A stretch of 64,000 bases of DNA from Mya arenaria (GCF_026914265.1 NC_069130.1:45469929-45533928); one strand, 5' to 3'; positions 9,568-20,797 are shown, counted from the stretch's first letter. Numbers and translations are program-made. The notes: generated by a model not told the origin, from the letters alone.

Positions 9568-12112
9568 GCTTCTAATAAGGTCAAATAGGGACTCCCAACT
9601 ACATTTAAATCCAGTGATCTAATTAGGTACATGGTCAAATAGGGGACCCACCTACACTAAAGTCCGATGATCTAATTAGGAGCAAGGTCAAATAGGGACC
9701 CGCACCTACACTAAAGTCAGGTGATCTAATTAGGTGCAAGGTCAAATAGGGACCCCCATCTTCACTGAAGTCCGGTGATCTAATTAGGTGCAAGATCAAA
9801 TAGGGACCTACACTAAAGTCCGGTGATCTAATTAGGTGCAAGGTCAAATAGGGATGCCCACCTTCACGAAAGTCCGGTGATCTAATAAGGTGCAAGGTCA
9901 TATAGGGACCTACACTAAAGTCCGGTGATCTAATTAGGTGCAAGGTCATATAGGGACCTACACTAAAGTCCGGTGATCTAATTAGGTGCAAGGTCATATA
10001 GGGACCTACACTAAAGTCCGGTGATCTAATTAGGTGCAAGGTCAAATAGGGATGCCCACCTTCACGAAAGTCCGGTGATCTAATAAGGTGCGCAAGGTCA
10101 AAAAGGGGCCCCACCTACACTAAAGTCCGGTGATCTAATTAGGTGCAAGGTCATATAGGGACCTACACTAAAGTCCGGTGCTCTAATTAGGTGCAAGGTT
10201 AAATAGGGATACCAACCTAAACTATAAAGTCCGGTGATCAAATTAAGTGCAAGGTAATATATGGACACCATCTACACTCAAGTCCGGTGCTCTAATTAGG
10301 TGCAAGGTTAAATAGGGACCCCAAACCACACTAAAGTCCGGTGCTCTATTTAGGTGCAAGGTCAAATAGGGATACCAACCTAAACTAAAGTCTGGTGATC
10401 AAATTAAGTGCAAGGTAATATATGGACCCCATCTACACTCAAGTCCGGTGCTCTAATTAGGTGCAAGGTTAAATAGGGACCCCAAACCACACTAAAGTCT
10501 GGTGCTCTATTTAGGTGAAAGGTTTAATAGGGACCCCACCTACACTAAAGTCCGGTGCTCTATTTAGGTGCAACGTTAAATACAGACTCCCACCTACACT
10601 AAAGTCCGTTGATCTAATTAAGTGCAAGGTCAAATAGGGACCCCACCTACACTAAAGTCCGGTGATCAAATTAAGTGCAAGGTAATATATGGACCCCACC
10701 TACACTAAAGTCCGGTGATCAAATTAAGTGCAAGGTAATATATGGACCCCACCTACACTAAAGTCCGGTGATCAAATTAAGTGCAAGGTAATATATGGAC
10801 CCCACCTACACTAAAGTCCGGTGATCAAATTAAGTGCAAGGTAATATATGGACCCCACCTACACTAAAGTCCGTTGATCTAATTAAGTGCAAGGTAATAT
10901 ATGGACCCCACCTACACTAAAGTCCGGTGATCAAATTAAGTGCAAGGTAATATATGGACCCCACCTACACTAAAGTCCGGTGATCAAATTAAGTGCAAGG
11001 TAATATATGGACCCCACTTACACTCAAGTCCGGTGCTCTAATTAGGTGCAAGGTTAAATAGGGACCCCCAACTACACTAAAGTCCGGTGCTATTTTTAGG
11101 TGCAAGGTTAAATAGGGACCCCAACTACACTAAAGTCTGGTGCTATATTTAGGTGCAAGGTTAAATAGGGACCCCAACTACACTAAAGTCCGGTGCTCTA
11201 ATTAGGTGCAAGGTTAAATAGGGACCCCCAACTACACTAAAGTCCGGTGCTCTAATTAGGTGCAAGGTTAAATAGGGACCCCAACTACACTAAAGTCCGG
11301 TGCTCTAATTAGGTGCAAGGTTAAATAGGGACCCCAACTACACTAAAGTCCGGTGCTCTAATTAGGTGCAAGGTTAAATAGGGACCCCCAACTACACTAA
11401 AGTCCGGTGCTATATTTAGGTGCAAGGTTAAATAGGGACCCCAACTACACTAAAGTCCGGTGCTCTAATTAGGTGCAAGGTTAAATAGGGACCCCAACTA
11501 CACTAAAGTCCGGTGCTCTTATTAGGTACAAGGTTAAATAGGGACCCCAACTACACTAAAGTCCGGTGCTCTAATTAGGTGCAAGGTTAAATAGGGACCC
11601 CAACTACACTAAAGTCCGGTGCTCTAATTAGGTGCAACGTTAAATACAGACTCCCACCTACACTAAAGTCCGTTGATCTAATTAAGTGCAAGGTCAAATA
11701 GGGGCCACACCTACACTAAAGTCCGGTGATCTCATTAAATGCAAGGTCAAATAGGGACCACACCAACACTAAAGTCCGTTGATCTAATTAAGTGCAAGGT
11801 CAAATAGGGACCCCACCTACACTAAAGTACGTTGATCTAATTAAGTGCAAGGTCAAATAGGGACCCCACCTACACTAAAGTCCGGTGATCTAATTAAGTG
11901 CAAGGTCAAATAGGGACCCCACCTACACTAAAGTCAGGTGGTCTAATTAAGTGCAAGGTCAAATAGGGACCCCACCTACACTAAAGTCCGTTGATCTAAT
12001 TAGGTGCAAGGTCAAAAAGGGCCCTACTTACACTAAAGACCGGTGATCAAATAAGGTGCAAGGTCAAATAGGGCCCCACCTACACTAAAGTCTTGTTATA
12101 TTATTAGGTGCA
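9568..12112. repeat. 53-bp satellite array, about 48 units
   Basis: The unit reads approximately ACACTAAAGTCCGGTGATCT then AATTAGGTGCAAGGTCAAAT and AGGGACCCC. Successive TCCGGTG starts are 53 bp apart (for example 10711 and 10764). Variants occur in blocks: GATCTAATTAGG near the left, a run of near-identical GATCAAATTAAG/GGTAATATATGG units at about 10640-11030, GCTCTAATTAGG/GGTTAAATAGGG units at about 11030-11640, then GATCTAATTAAG units. The 159-codon minus-strand frame at 9635-10114 is periodic and not considered coding. Confidence 0.95.
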
Positions 12113-12674
12113 TGGACGAATAAAAATTTGTTAGTTGTCAACGTAATTGTACCTCACAAAACCGGACGTTTATTTGTTCAAACATGTCAAAATAATTTTG
12201 TGTATTATGCCACACCAAATTAATAACTTGTTCATCGGATTTCCCGCACCTATTTCTTCAGAAAAGCAAAAAAAATATTTTTATCACTTGCGCCCGCACC
12301 ATCTTAAAAAAGATTATATTTTTGCCTGATTTGTTTAGTAGAATGTAGCCTTCCCCCCCCCCCCCCCCGCGTTTTTCAATAATTACAATTATCAAAGCAC
12401 CGGGTCAATCATGCAGCCGCTCTAATTAGACTAAATGAACGATATACAAGCGTCTAGATGATCGAGACTAAATTGGAAACAGTTCACTTCCTGATTCTTG
12501 AAAATTAATACGTCAACAAATGACAATTTTACCACCATTTCAAGTTTGATTAAATTTTGGAAAAATGTGTTTGTTTGAATTTGGCTCCTCTAAAAGTAAA
12601 CGTATATATACTGGACAAGAAGTGCTGAATTTTATCGTGAATGACTGATTATCAAAAGTGAATTTGGTTCGAAC
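12113..12674. other. Intergenic DNA with poly-C tract
   Basis: An 18-base C run lies at about 12351-12368. A TATATATA-like stretch lies near 12603, some 70 bp before the candidate start codon of the next gene. Nothing else recognised. Confidence 0.5.
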
Positions 12675-13232
12675 ATGTATGACGGGAATTCGGATGCTTA
12701 CAGTGAAAAGACAGTTTCCAATCTGTCATCTATACCTACTACACCTGTCCAGGTAAAAACTTCAGGTGTGTATTTTAACTTCTTTGCTGTTGATATAGCA
12801 AATATGATGTAGTTTTTGTATTATTTGTTTCCTTCAAAAATACAATTTACATTTTATGATTTATGCATGTTTGTTTTTATTTTTATACAGATCTGAGTAT
12901 AGTGTTTATTAAATTCATATACAATGCATGTAAAGTAATAGAAAAATGAAGTTTGGTCAAGAAACGAACACAACCTTTCTTGTGTTATCATCAAATTGTT
13001 TCAGTAATGCATACTACATTATACTACAATGAACATCTATGTATTATATTGCTTATTAAAATTTCAGATTCCTCCGACGCAGCAGATCATGAAATTCCTG
13101 TCCCCAAGAGGCAACGACGGCATGCATGGGTATGAGGCCTTGGTCACCAATGAGTCAATGTTCGTGGACAGTAGGATGACACTAAAAATTAATCTGACTG
13201 ACATTCATATGTGCTTCATGCAATCCCATTGA
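12675..13232 (+). CDS. Candidate two-exon small gene, unknown function
   Basis: Exon 1 is 12675-12752: ATG then 26 codons (begins MYDGNSDAYSEK), ending CCTGTCCAG before GTAAAA. A polypyrimidine-poor but usable ATTTCAG acceptor precedes exon 2 (13068-13232), which continues in phase 0 (IPPTQQIMKFLSPRG...) for 54 codons to TGA. The joined product would be 80 residues, hydrophilic, with no signal peptide, membrane segment or recognised domain. Codon content looks protein-like and the phases agree, but both exons are short. The true gene may continue through a further donor, or may have been cut by the LINE that begins about 0.3 kb downstream. Function unknown. Confidence 0.4.
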
Positions 13233-13581
13233 GTGTTACCATTCACACAAAAAAACATCAAACAAGCCAGATTGTGTATATTTTGTAATTATTAGTCAAA
13301 AAGGATTAAAAAAAAATGGTGTCAGACTGTGTGATTGGAAAAGGGTATTAATCACACTTTGTGTTGTGAATAAATGTTTGTAGATTTTTTAGATGTTCAT
13401 TTGTATATTGACTTCCGCTTCCGGTCTGATAAGGTGGACAAAAATGAAAGCTGATTAACATTATTATTAATCAAGTGTAATCTTGGATTATAATGTGAAA
13501 TATATTAAATTACCTTTGCAGAAATGTGTTTTGTGGACTTATCTTACATTTGGGCTGCTTAATTTTGTTACTGTATGTGAA

Positions 13582-14457
13582 ATGGCGGATGATCAGGATT
13601 CTGCAAAAACGTGCAAGGATTGCACTCAAGCTTTGGGAAACAAACTTAAGGGCTTACAGTGTAGTTTCTGTGAAAATTATTACTGTCAAAAGTGCACCAA
13701 ATTGAAAACAACCTTGTTTAATGACATTTCAAAGGAGGAAAGTGTCTTGTTCTCCTGTGTACATTGCAGGATTGCAATGCCGGCCATGAGGAAAATGATG
13801 GCGAAAATTATCTCGTTTGAACAGAGGATTGAAAAATTAGAAGAGTCAATGGTTTCTTGTGACAAGGATATGGTCAGAAATGTGATTCTTGAGGAAAAAG
13901 AGGAAGAGCTGGAGAGAGATAGAAGGAGGTTGAATGTTGTTATTTATTCCTTACCGGAAAGCACAAATCCTAGCATTGAACAACGAAAAGAAGAGGATAT
14001 CAGGGAAGTAGACTTTATTATTAACAATACATTAAACTTGAATGTGACTGTTGACAATGTATTTAGGTTGGGTAAACTCGTGCCAAATAATGCACGGCCT
14101 AGACCGGTACGCTTTACAGTTAAGGACTTTCCAGCTAAGAGGAATGTCTTGAACGCTGCAAGTAAATTGAAAAATCATGAAAAATACTCTCGTATTTATC
14201 TGACAAATGATCTCACCCCTGTTCAGAGGAAGGCTGCTTTCGAGCTGCGCGAGGAAAAGAGGCGTAGAGAGAGAGGAGGCGAAGTTGGCTTAGCCATTCG
14301 TAAGGGAAGAATAGTTAAACTACCACCTTACAAGGCTGGTGTAGGAGACCACGACTATATTCCAGCTAGAGATAAGGCTGGTGTAGGAGATCACGACTAT
14401 ATTCCAGCTAGAGATAGGAACTCTCCACCCAGTAGGAGGGGTTCTTTTCACCAGTGA
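13582..14457 (+). CDS. LINE ORF1 protein: PHD-like zinc finger, coiled coil, RRM-like
   Basis: 291 residues. The start is the first in-frame ATG (GAAATGGCG); the open frame extends upstream only through non-ATG codons. CxxC pairs lie at residues 11-14, 27-30, 35-38 and 59-62, giving a Cys4/PHD-like zinc module. A heptad-rich charged segment lies at about 76-115. An RRM-like domain begins with LNVVIYSLPES at about 117 and runs to about 250, resembling the nucleic-acid-binding ORF1p domain of L1-like elements. The tail carries a perfect 42-bp tandem duplication giving KAGVGDHDYIPARD twice. In this family ORF1p binds element RNA in the ribonucleoprotein; that role is from family knowledge. Ends in TGA and overlaps the open ORF2 frame by about 70 bases. 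Confidence 0.85.
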   Translation: MADDQDSAKTCKDCTQALGNKLKGLQCSFCENYYCQKCTKLKTTLFNDISKEESVLFSCVHCRIAMPAMRKMMAKIISFEQRIEKLEESMVSCDKDMVRNVILEEKEEELERDRRRLNVVIYSLPESTNPSIEQRKEEDIREVDFIINNTLNLNVTVDNVFRLGKLVPNNARPRPVRFTVKDFPAKRNVLNAASKLKNHEKYSRIYLTNDLTPVQRKAAFELREEKRRRERGGEVGLAIRKGRIVKLPPYKAGVGDHDYIPARDKAGVGDHDYIPARDRNSPPSRRGSFHQ

Positions 14458-17400
14458 CACTCAGTCAAACTCTTCTACATGTATATATGTTAACAGTTCA
14501 AGTTTTGACAGTTCGCTATTATCAGATAGTTCATTTTCTTTAAATTCTATTGACACTGAAGAAAGTTTGAACACTAGTTCTACCAATATTTTTTCTGAAA
14601 GTTATTTATCAGAAGAAAAATCCTCGGTCGCAGAAAGCTTGAACACTAGTTCTACAAGTATTTATTCTGAAAGTTCATTGTCAGAAGAGAAATCCTCATG
14701 TAATTTGAAAATTTATTATACAAATGCAGATAATTTGTTAAACAAAATTGACGAGCTTGAAATATTAGTTTCAATAAAAATGATTGACGTTATCATTGTA
14801 ACTGAAGTATTCCCAAAAAATATAAAAGCTATGAACATTGACTCTAGAGAGTATTCTTTGAAGGGTTATCAGTGTTTTAGTGCTAAAGTTCAAGAAAACA
14901 GCCGTGGGGTAGTTATTTATGTTAAAGAGACTATAGTTGCAGATTATTGTGACATTTTGTGTGAAGCTGACTTTTCGGAGTCTGTTTGGTGTGAATTGAG
15001 ACTTGCAAATGCTAAAAAACTTTTAATAGGGGGAATATACAAATCTCCTTCAAGTAATTTGGTAAATCAGAGGAATTTGAATTTTCTTTTATCACAAGCA
15101 TGTAGTTTAACTTTTGACCATCTGGTGATTCTGGGTGACTTTAATTTCCCGGAAATAGACTGGTCCACATGGACAGTACACAGAAATGAAACACATCCTG
15201 CTTTCTCTTTTGTCGAATGCCTCAGGGATAACTTTCTTAATCAACATGTACAGGGTGTTACAAGGTATAGACAGGGTCAAGACCCTAGTTGTTTAGACTT
15301 ATTACTAACTGATAACCAGACTGAAGTTGAAAACTTAACTTTGAGTAGCAAACTCGGCGCAAGTGATCACATATCAATAATCTGTGAAATTCCATGTGTA
15401 GTAAACAAGGACAGGAAACCAGTAAATAAAGTAAACTTCTTTAAGGGTGATTATGTTAAAATTAAAAACTACCTAAGTAGGGTAAACTGGAAGGAGATGG
15501 CGGATATGAATGTTGAAGATTCTTGGTCCTTTCTATTGCGGCATATGGATTTCTGTGTTGAGAATTTTATTCCAGAGTGTAATACTAAGAGGGGATGTAA
15601 AAAACCAAAATGGATGGACTATTACTGTGTGAGAAAGGTCAAGAAAAAGTATCATGCATGGAAGCGTTACACCTACAGCCGTAGTTATAGGGACTATCAA
15701 TCATACTGTAAAATAAGAAATAGTACAACTAAAGCTATTCGGTTCTCTAAAAGGAAATACCAAAAAGGTGTAGCAGAAAGTTCAAAAACAAGTCAAAAAT
15801 CGTTTTGGAGTTTTGTAAAAGGGGAGACAAATACCAGGAGTGGGATTGGTGATCTAAGAGATAAGAACGGTAATATTGCTACTGAAATTAAAGACAAAGC
15901 TAACATTTTAAATGATTTCTTTGCATCAGTATTCACGAGGGAAGATAACTCAGAAATTCCTAATTTTGAGGATAAGTTGGAAAAAGAAAATTTCATCTCG
16001 GACATTATTTTATCACCCCAGTTGGTGTTAAAACATTTAAAAGCTCTAAATGCTTCTAAAGCGTGTGGTCCAGATAACTGCCATCCTTTCTTTTTAAAGC
16101 AATGTGCTGAAGAAATATACATACCGTTGAGCGAAATATTTCAGAAGTCGGTTACCACCGGGATCCTACCATGTGATTGGAAACTAGCAAATGTAACATG
16201 CATTTTTAAAAAAGGAGACAAAACAGACCCAGGAAATTACCGCCCCGTGTCATTGACTTCTGTGATTTGTAAACTGCTTGAGAAAATAATTCGGCTTGTT
16301 ATAGTTGAACATTTGTCACGTCATAAACTTCTGTCAGACTGTCAGTATGGCTTTCGTAAGAACAGAAACACTATTATCCAACTACTGTCAGTATTGGAGG
16401 ATTGGACTGAAGCAGTTGACAATAATATTCAAGTTGATACAATATACCTTGACTTTAGAAAAGCTTTTGATAGTGTACCTCACCGTAGACTTCTCAAGAA
16501 AGTAAATGCATATGGTATTTCTGGACAAATTTTGAACTGGCTTGAGAACTTTTTAAATGGACGCAAACAAAGAGTAGTTGTTGATGGTCAAAAATCTGAG
16601 TGGAATCCAGTTTTGTCAGGAATTCCCCAGGGCTCCATACTTGGGCCGATTCTTTTCATAATTTTCGTGAACGATATACCGGATGTAGTTGGATGCCTCT
16701 GTAAAATGTTTGCAGATGACTGTAAAATCTATAAAAATATTCTTTCCGCAACTGATCAACAACAGCTTCAGGAAGATATTGACCGTTTATGTCAGTGGAG
16801 TAAGGACTGGTTACTGAAATTTAATATTAAGAAATGTAAAATTGTGTCATTTGGTAATGAAAAATTTTACAATGACTATAACATGATAGATGAGAATGGA
16901 AATGTTCACAAACTTGCAAGGGATTTTTCTGAAAAAGACCTGGGTGTGCTCTTCACAAATAATTTGAATTTTGAAACCCACATTAATATTACAGTCAACA
17001 AAGTAAACAAAATCATTGGGCTTATTAGAAGGAAATTCACCTTCATGGACAAATCCTTGTTCTTAACATTGTACAAGTCTCTTGTTCGTTCCCACTTGGA
17101 CTATGGAAATTTAATATACTTCCCATACACGAAGAAGTGTAAGCAAGTTCTGGAGAATGCGCAACGTAGAGCCACAAGACTAATACCTGAATTTCGTGGA
17201 CTTTCCTATCAAGAACGATTGAAAGAACTGAATCTCCCAACATTGGACTACCGTAGAAAAAGATTTGACATGATACAAGTTTTCAAAATTATTCACGAAG
17301 TTGATGACATCAATGCAAGTGTATTTTTCAATTTTGCGGACAATAGTGGAACAAGAGGTCACTGTTTGAAGCTTGCAATGCCTAAAGCTCACAAGTCTAT

Positions 17401-17509
17401 TCGATTAAATTCTTTTGGACATCGTACTATATCCATTTGGAACGGCCTTCCACATAATATTGTTACATGCAGCACCGTGAACAGTTTTAAATCACAACTC
17501 GAGGGGTGA
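14387..17509 (+). CDS. LINE ORF2: AP-endonuclease and reverse transcriptase
   Basis: The frame is open from 14387, after TAG at 14384-14386, to TGA at 17507-17509. Residue numbers count from codon 14567. A Ser-rich leader contains a 24-residue tandem duplication. The apurinic-type endonuclease follows: YYTNADNLLNK at about 50, VTE at about 78-80, LGDFNFPEIDW at about 189-199 and ASDH at about 265-268. The reverse transcriptase has NYRPVSLTSV at about 558, QYGFRKNR at about 593, YLDFRKAFD at about 627, SGIPQGS at about 684 and FADD at about 715-718, so the catalytic Asp residues are present. A C-terminal thumb/connection with FGHRTISIWNGLP follows. No internal stop or frameshift was seen. The first ATG in this frame is at 14780, already inside the endonuclease, so the start is not conventional. 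The element makes cDNA by nicking the target and priming on it. Confidence 0.92.
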   Translation, partial: EITTIFQLEIGTLHPVGGVLFTSDTQSNSSTCIYVNSSSFDSSLLSDSSFSLNSIDTEESLNTSSTNIFSESYLSEEKSSVAESLNTSSTSIYSESSLSEEKSSCNLKIYYTNADNLLNKIDELEILVSIKMIDVIIVTEVFPKNIKAMNIDSREYSLKGYQCFSAKVQENSRGVVIYVKETIVADYCDILCEADFSESVWCELRLANAKKLLIGGIYKSPSSNLVNQRNLNFLLSQACSLTFDHLVILGDFNFPEIDWSTWTVHRNETHPAFSFVECLRDNFLNQHVQGVTRYRQGQDPSCLDLLLTDNQTEVENLTLSSKLGASDHISIICEIPCVVNKDRKPVNKVNFFKGDYVKIKNYLSRVNWKEMADMNVEDSWSFLLRHMDFCVENFIPECNTKRGCKKPKWMDYYCVRKVKKKYHAWKRYTYSRSYRDYQSYCKIRNSTTKAIRFSKRKYQKGVAESSKTSQKSFWSFVKGETNTRSGIGDLRDKNGNIATEIKDKANILNDFFASVFTREDNSEIPNFEDKLEKENFISDIILSPQLVLKHLKALNASKACGPDNCHPFFLKQCAEEIYIPLSEIFQKSVTTGILPCDWKLANVTCIFKKGDKTDPGNYRPVSLTSVICKLLEKIIRLVIVEHLSRHKLLSDCQYGFRKNRNTIIQLLSVLEDWTEAVDNNIQVDTIYLDFRKAFDSVPHRRLLKKVNAYGISGQILNWLENFLNGRKQRVVVDGQKSEWNPVLSGIPQGSILGPILFIIFVNDIPDVVGCLCKMFADDCKIYKNILSATDQQQLQEDIDRLCQWSKDWLLKFNIKKCKIVSFGNEKFYNDYNMIDENGNVHKLARDFSEKDLGVLFTNNLNFETHINITVNKVNKIIGLIRRKFTFMDKSLFLTLYKSLVRSHLDYGNLIYFPYTKKCKQVLENAQRRATRLIPEFRGLSYQERLKELNLPTLDYRRKRFDMIQVFKIIHEVDDINASVFFNFADNSGTRGHCLKLAMPKAHKSIRLNSFGHRTISIWNGLPHNIVTCSTVNSFKSQLEG

Positions 17510-17575
17510 AAGCGAAAAGGTTCTATCTGCTTATTTATTTAATGTCACTTAGAACCTTTTCGCTTTCACCCCTCG
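17500..17575 (+). other. 25-bp perfect hairpin across the ORF2 stop codon
   Basis: Arm 17500-17524 (CGAGGGGTGAAAGCGAAAAG plus GTTCT) is perfectly complementary to 17551-17575, with a 26-base loop. The ORF2 TGA (17507-17509) lies inside the left arm. It is probably the 3' UTR structure of the LINE or a recent inverted duplication of its 3' end. Confidence 0.9.
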
Positions 17576-17600
17576 AACTGGATAAGTTATGGGCACACAA

Positions 17601-19374
17601 ACGTTTTGATCTAAGTGATGTGTATTAATTTCATCAGCAAAAAATCAGACTGGAGTAAATTTCAATATTTTCATTGATAAACAAAATCAGATCGGAGTGG
17701 AGATTTGCATAGAAGTAGTCTAAAGGGATCAACTAGCCTAAAGGGCTAAACATTTCCCTAGAAGACACAAGGTAGGTAAGGTAGGTAGGTAGTATATTTA
17801 AACTATATATGAAAATCATTCAAGTGTTAAATATTTATGCTGATATTTTTTTTCTATGAAAAAGAAGTAAAAGTGTCTATTTTATATTTATGTTTATGTT
17901 TTCTTAATTACTTGTCTAAATTTGAACAAGATATCTAAAAAAATAAGGAAAATCCGCAAGTTTAAAAAAGATAGGCGTTAAATTCTGAAAAAGCCTAATA
18001 TCAATATGGCGCTGGCTGGAATTTTCTGTGACATATTTTCAGTTGAAATAATTTACATTTTTTTAGGTTTTTTGTAAATTCTCTTCCAGAACTTAGATGG
18101 CTACCAAGGCCAATCATGTAGTCAATGCAAGAATGATAGCTGTAGTTTAAATTTGATTGCAAATGCCTATATTCATTTCCATGGCATGAGATATGATAAT
18201 GTATTTTAATAGATAAATATTTTTAATAGAGAATTATTTTTAACCAAGTTTTCCTAAGGAAAAGTGGAAAACCTAGTAAATAGATTTGGATATGCCATTG
18301 GGCAGGCGGGTGGCTGTGACCATTGGTGTTTGTGTCCAGGCTTTAACTTAGCCATGCATAGGGTATTTTGAAAAAAAAAATCAAAAGGTTTTAAAAACTG
18401 GAAAACTGGTTTTAAGTTCTCTCATTTATGAAATAGTTTAAAGAAATAGATTTGCTTGATCTCAAATAGCATTTGTTTGATATCAAAACTAATATTTGTA
18501 TAGAATTATCTGTTAGTGTTATCATTCTTTCACTGGATGTTATCCTTTTACTATTTACAATATCATTGTTTAGTTTATAAGTGAATAAAATGTGAGCAAA
18601 AGTGAGTTAAATGACAATATATATTTGTTCGCTCTTCGCTCGCTCCTCTTTTTTGCAAAATGCAAAACAAATATTTTTATTATTATTTCGCTCGCTCGCC
18701 GTATTATTTTTTGGAAAAAATTCGATGAACAAGTTATCAATTTGGTGTGGCCTTAGGAATTCGCGAATCGCGTGTCACTTTGTTTTGACAGCCGGTGCGT
18801 CATTAAATATTACACCTGTGATGTTGTGTTAACTCAATAATCGATTATGATGATTGCGCTGTGGATTGACTGTCGCGCGATAATCAAACTTGTGAAAAGA
18901 AAATTGATTGAAAAATTAATTTGTTTGTTGCAGAAAATAAAGAAATAGACCGGTTATTTAGTATCAATCATTTTGGAGGGTTGTTTTATCTGAAGACTTT
19001 TATGATTGAATCAAATTAGAGCGGTGCGTTAATTAAACTATCAAACATACTAAACAAGCATTAAATTACGCGAGTTGTTTTATTTCAAGACTTGGAAAAA
19101 AGATGATTATAAAAACGCAGAAATGTTTAATTAAATGCTTATCACTTTTGTAAGTGCTTTAATCATGTCTGAACCTCCGTCTAAATGGCAGAGAATTGAA
19201 CTGTCCCTAGAGGACAAAAGCCTTGTAAGGTTAACTCAGTTAATATTTTGAGTAAACTTACTCCGTACATCAAATCCTCACTAAACCGAAATCCTCACTA
19301 TAATTCGAAATCGCTCCTCTTACACAAGAGTACACAAATATCTTTGCACAAGTTTATCGAATCTGATACAAAAA
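17601..19374. other. AT-rich intergenic DNA, no convincing gene
   Basis: Contains a GGTA-rich tract at about 17772-17790. A 20-codon ATG-initiated stretch at 19165-19224 is followed by GTAAGG. It could be a small first exon, but no partner exon was found. Nothing else stands out. Confidence 0.45.
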
Positions 19375-20795
19375 AGGACACTGCAATCATACCTTTTATC
19401 AGCTGTTTCACGACCTGTTGAAGCACTTCTACGGCTTTTTGAGCTTAGGGTATGCTAGTTCAATTGTGTCCCCTTACATGATAATTCAATTCCGGGTGCA
19501 CACATGCGCTGAAGTTGGCAGTCAAGTTATGTTACAATTTAAAAGTACTCTTCCTGCAAGTTACTATGTATTTCTACACGCGTCGACCGAATTTAATACA
19601 AAAAAGTAAACATTAACTCAAACCCTTTCTCATACCTTGTCTGCAGCCTGTTGTGAATTACATCAGTATGCTAGTTCAGCTGTGTCATCTATCATGTAAA
19701 GTCACACCTGTTTAATCTGTTCCACGGAATGTGGTGCTATGGGCCGGTATGCTAGTTCAGCTGTGTCATCTATCATGTAAAGTGACACCTGTTTAATCTG
19801 TTCCACGGAATGTGGTGCTATGGGCCGGTATGCTAGTTCAGCTGTGTCATCTATCATGTAAAGTCCCACCTGTTTAATCTGTTCCACGGAATGTGGTGCT
19901 ATGGGCCGGTATGCTAGTTCAGCTGTGTCATCTATCATGTAAAGTCACACCTGTTTAATCTGTTCCACGGAATGTGGTGCTATGGGCCGGTATGCTAGTT
20001 CAGCTGTGTCATCTATCATGTAAAGTCACACCTGTTTAATCTGTTCCACTGCGTGTTGTGCCTAGGGTCGGTATGCTAGTTTAGTTGTGTCATCTTTCAT
20101 GTAAAGTTACACCTGTTTAATCTGTTCCATGGCGTGTCGTGCTTAGGGTCGGTATGTAAGTTCAGTTGCGTCATCTATCTTGTAAAGCCATACCTTTTAA
20201 TCTGTTCCACGGCATGTCGTGCCTAGGGCCGGTATGCTAGTTCAATTTTGTCATCTCTCTTGTAAAGTCAAACCTGTTTAATCTGTCCCACGGCGTGTCG
20301 TGCCTTAGGTCGGTATGCTAGTTCAGTTGCATCATCTATCTTGTAAAGCCATACCTTTTAATCTGTTCCACGGCATGTCGTGCCTAGGGCCGGTATGCTA
20401 GTTCAATTTTGTCATCTCTCTTGTAAAGTCATACCTGTTTAATCTGTTCCACGGCGTGTTGTGCCTTGGGTCGGTATGCTAGTTCAGTTGCATCATCTAT
20501 CTTGTAAAGCCATACCTTTTAATCTGTTCCACGGCATGTCGTGCCTAGGGCCGGTATGCTAGTTCAATTTTGTCATCTCTCTTGTAAAGTCAAACCTGTT
20601 TAATCTGTTCCACGGCGTGCCATGCCTTGGGTCGGTATGCTTGTTCAGTTGTGTCATCTTTCTTGTAAAGCCATACCTGTTTAATCTGTTCCACTGCTAG
20701 TCGTGCCTAGGGCCGGTATGCTAGTTCAATTTTGCCATCTCTCTTGTAAAGTCATACCTGTATAATGCGTTTAGTCTGCTATCATGTAAATTCAT
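19375..20795 (-). repeat. 81-bp tandem array derived from an exon-intron junction
   Basis: About 14 clear units (19660-20795) plus two or three decayed ones to the left, spaced 81 bp (GGTAT at 19746 and 19827). Read on the minus strand each unit carries a version of the last ~60 bases of exon 2 of the adjacent gene (GTGGAACAG-type end) and then a GTGTGA or GTATGG donor-like start with intron sequence. Units nearest 19.7-20.0 kb are almost identical, while those nearer the exon are more diverged. Three central units are jointly open in frame, each encoding 27 residues including AYRPIAPHSVEQIKQ. Confidence 0.85.
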
Positions 20796-20797
20796 AC

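Larger units (their letters stand above)
13233..17600 (+). mobile_element. Non-LTR retrotransposon (LINE), two ORFs, near intact
   Basis: A zinc-finger/coiled-coil ORF1 is followed by an endonuclease-reverse transcriptase ORF2, and there are no long terminal repeats. This is the layout of CR1/Jockey-group LINEs; the exact clade is not assigned. The outer limits are approximate: the 5' UTR must begin before 13582, and the last recognisable element sequence is a hairpin ending at 17575. No target-site duplication could be identified by eye. A GGTAGGTAAGGTAGGTAGGTAG tract near 17770 may be its 3' tail or unrelated. Confidence 0.85.

Noticed and set aside
9635-10114. 159-codon minus-strand frame with LTLHLIRSPDF repeats
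   Set aside because: Pure translation of the 53-bp satellite; the frame persists only where unit lengths vary by chance.
9568-12112. CRISPR-like regular array
   Set aside because: Units are contiguous 53-bp repeats without unique spacers, in animal DNA; a satellite.
19165-19224. ATG plus 20 codons (MSEPPSKWQRIELSLEDKSL) followed by GTAAGG
   Set aside because: Could be a first exon, but no phase-matched downstream exon was found on the plus strand, so not listed as a gene.
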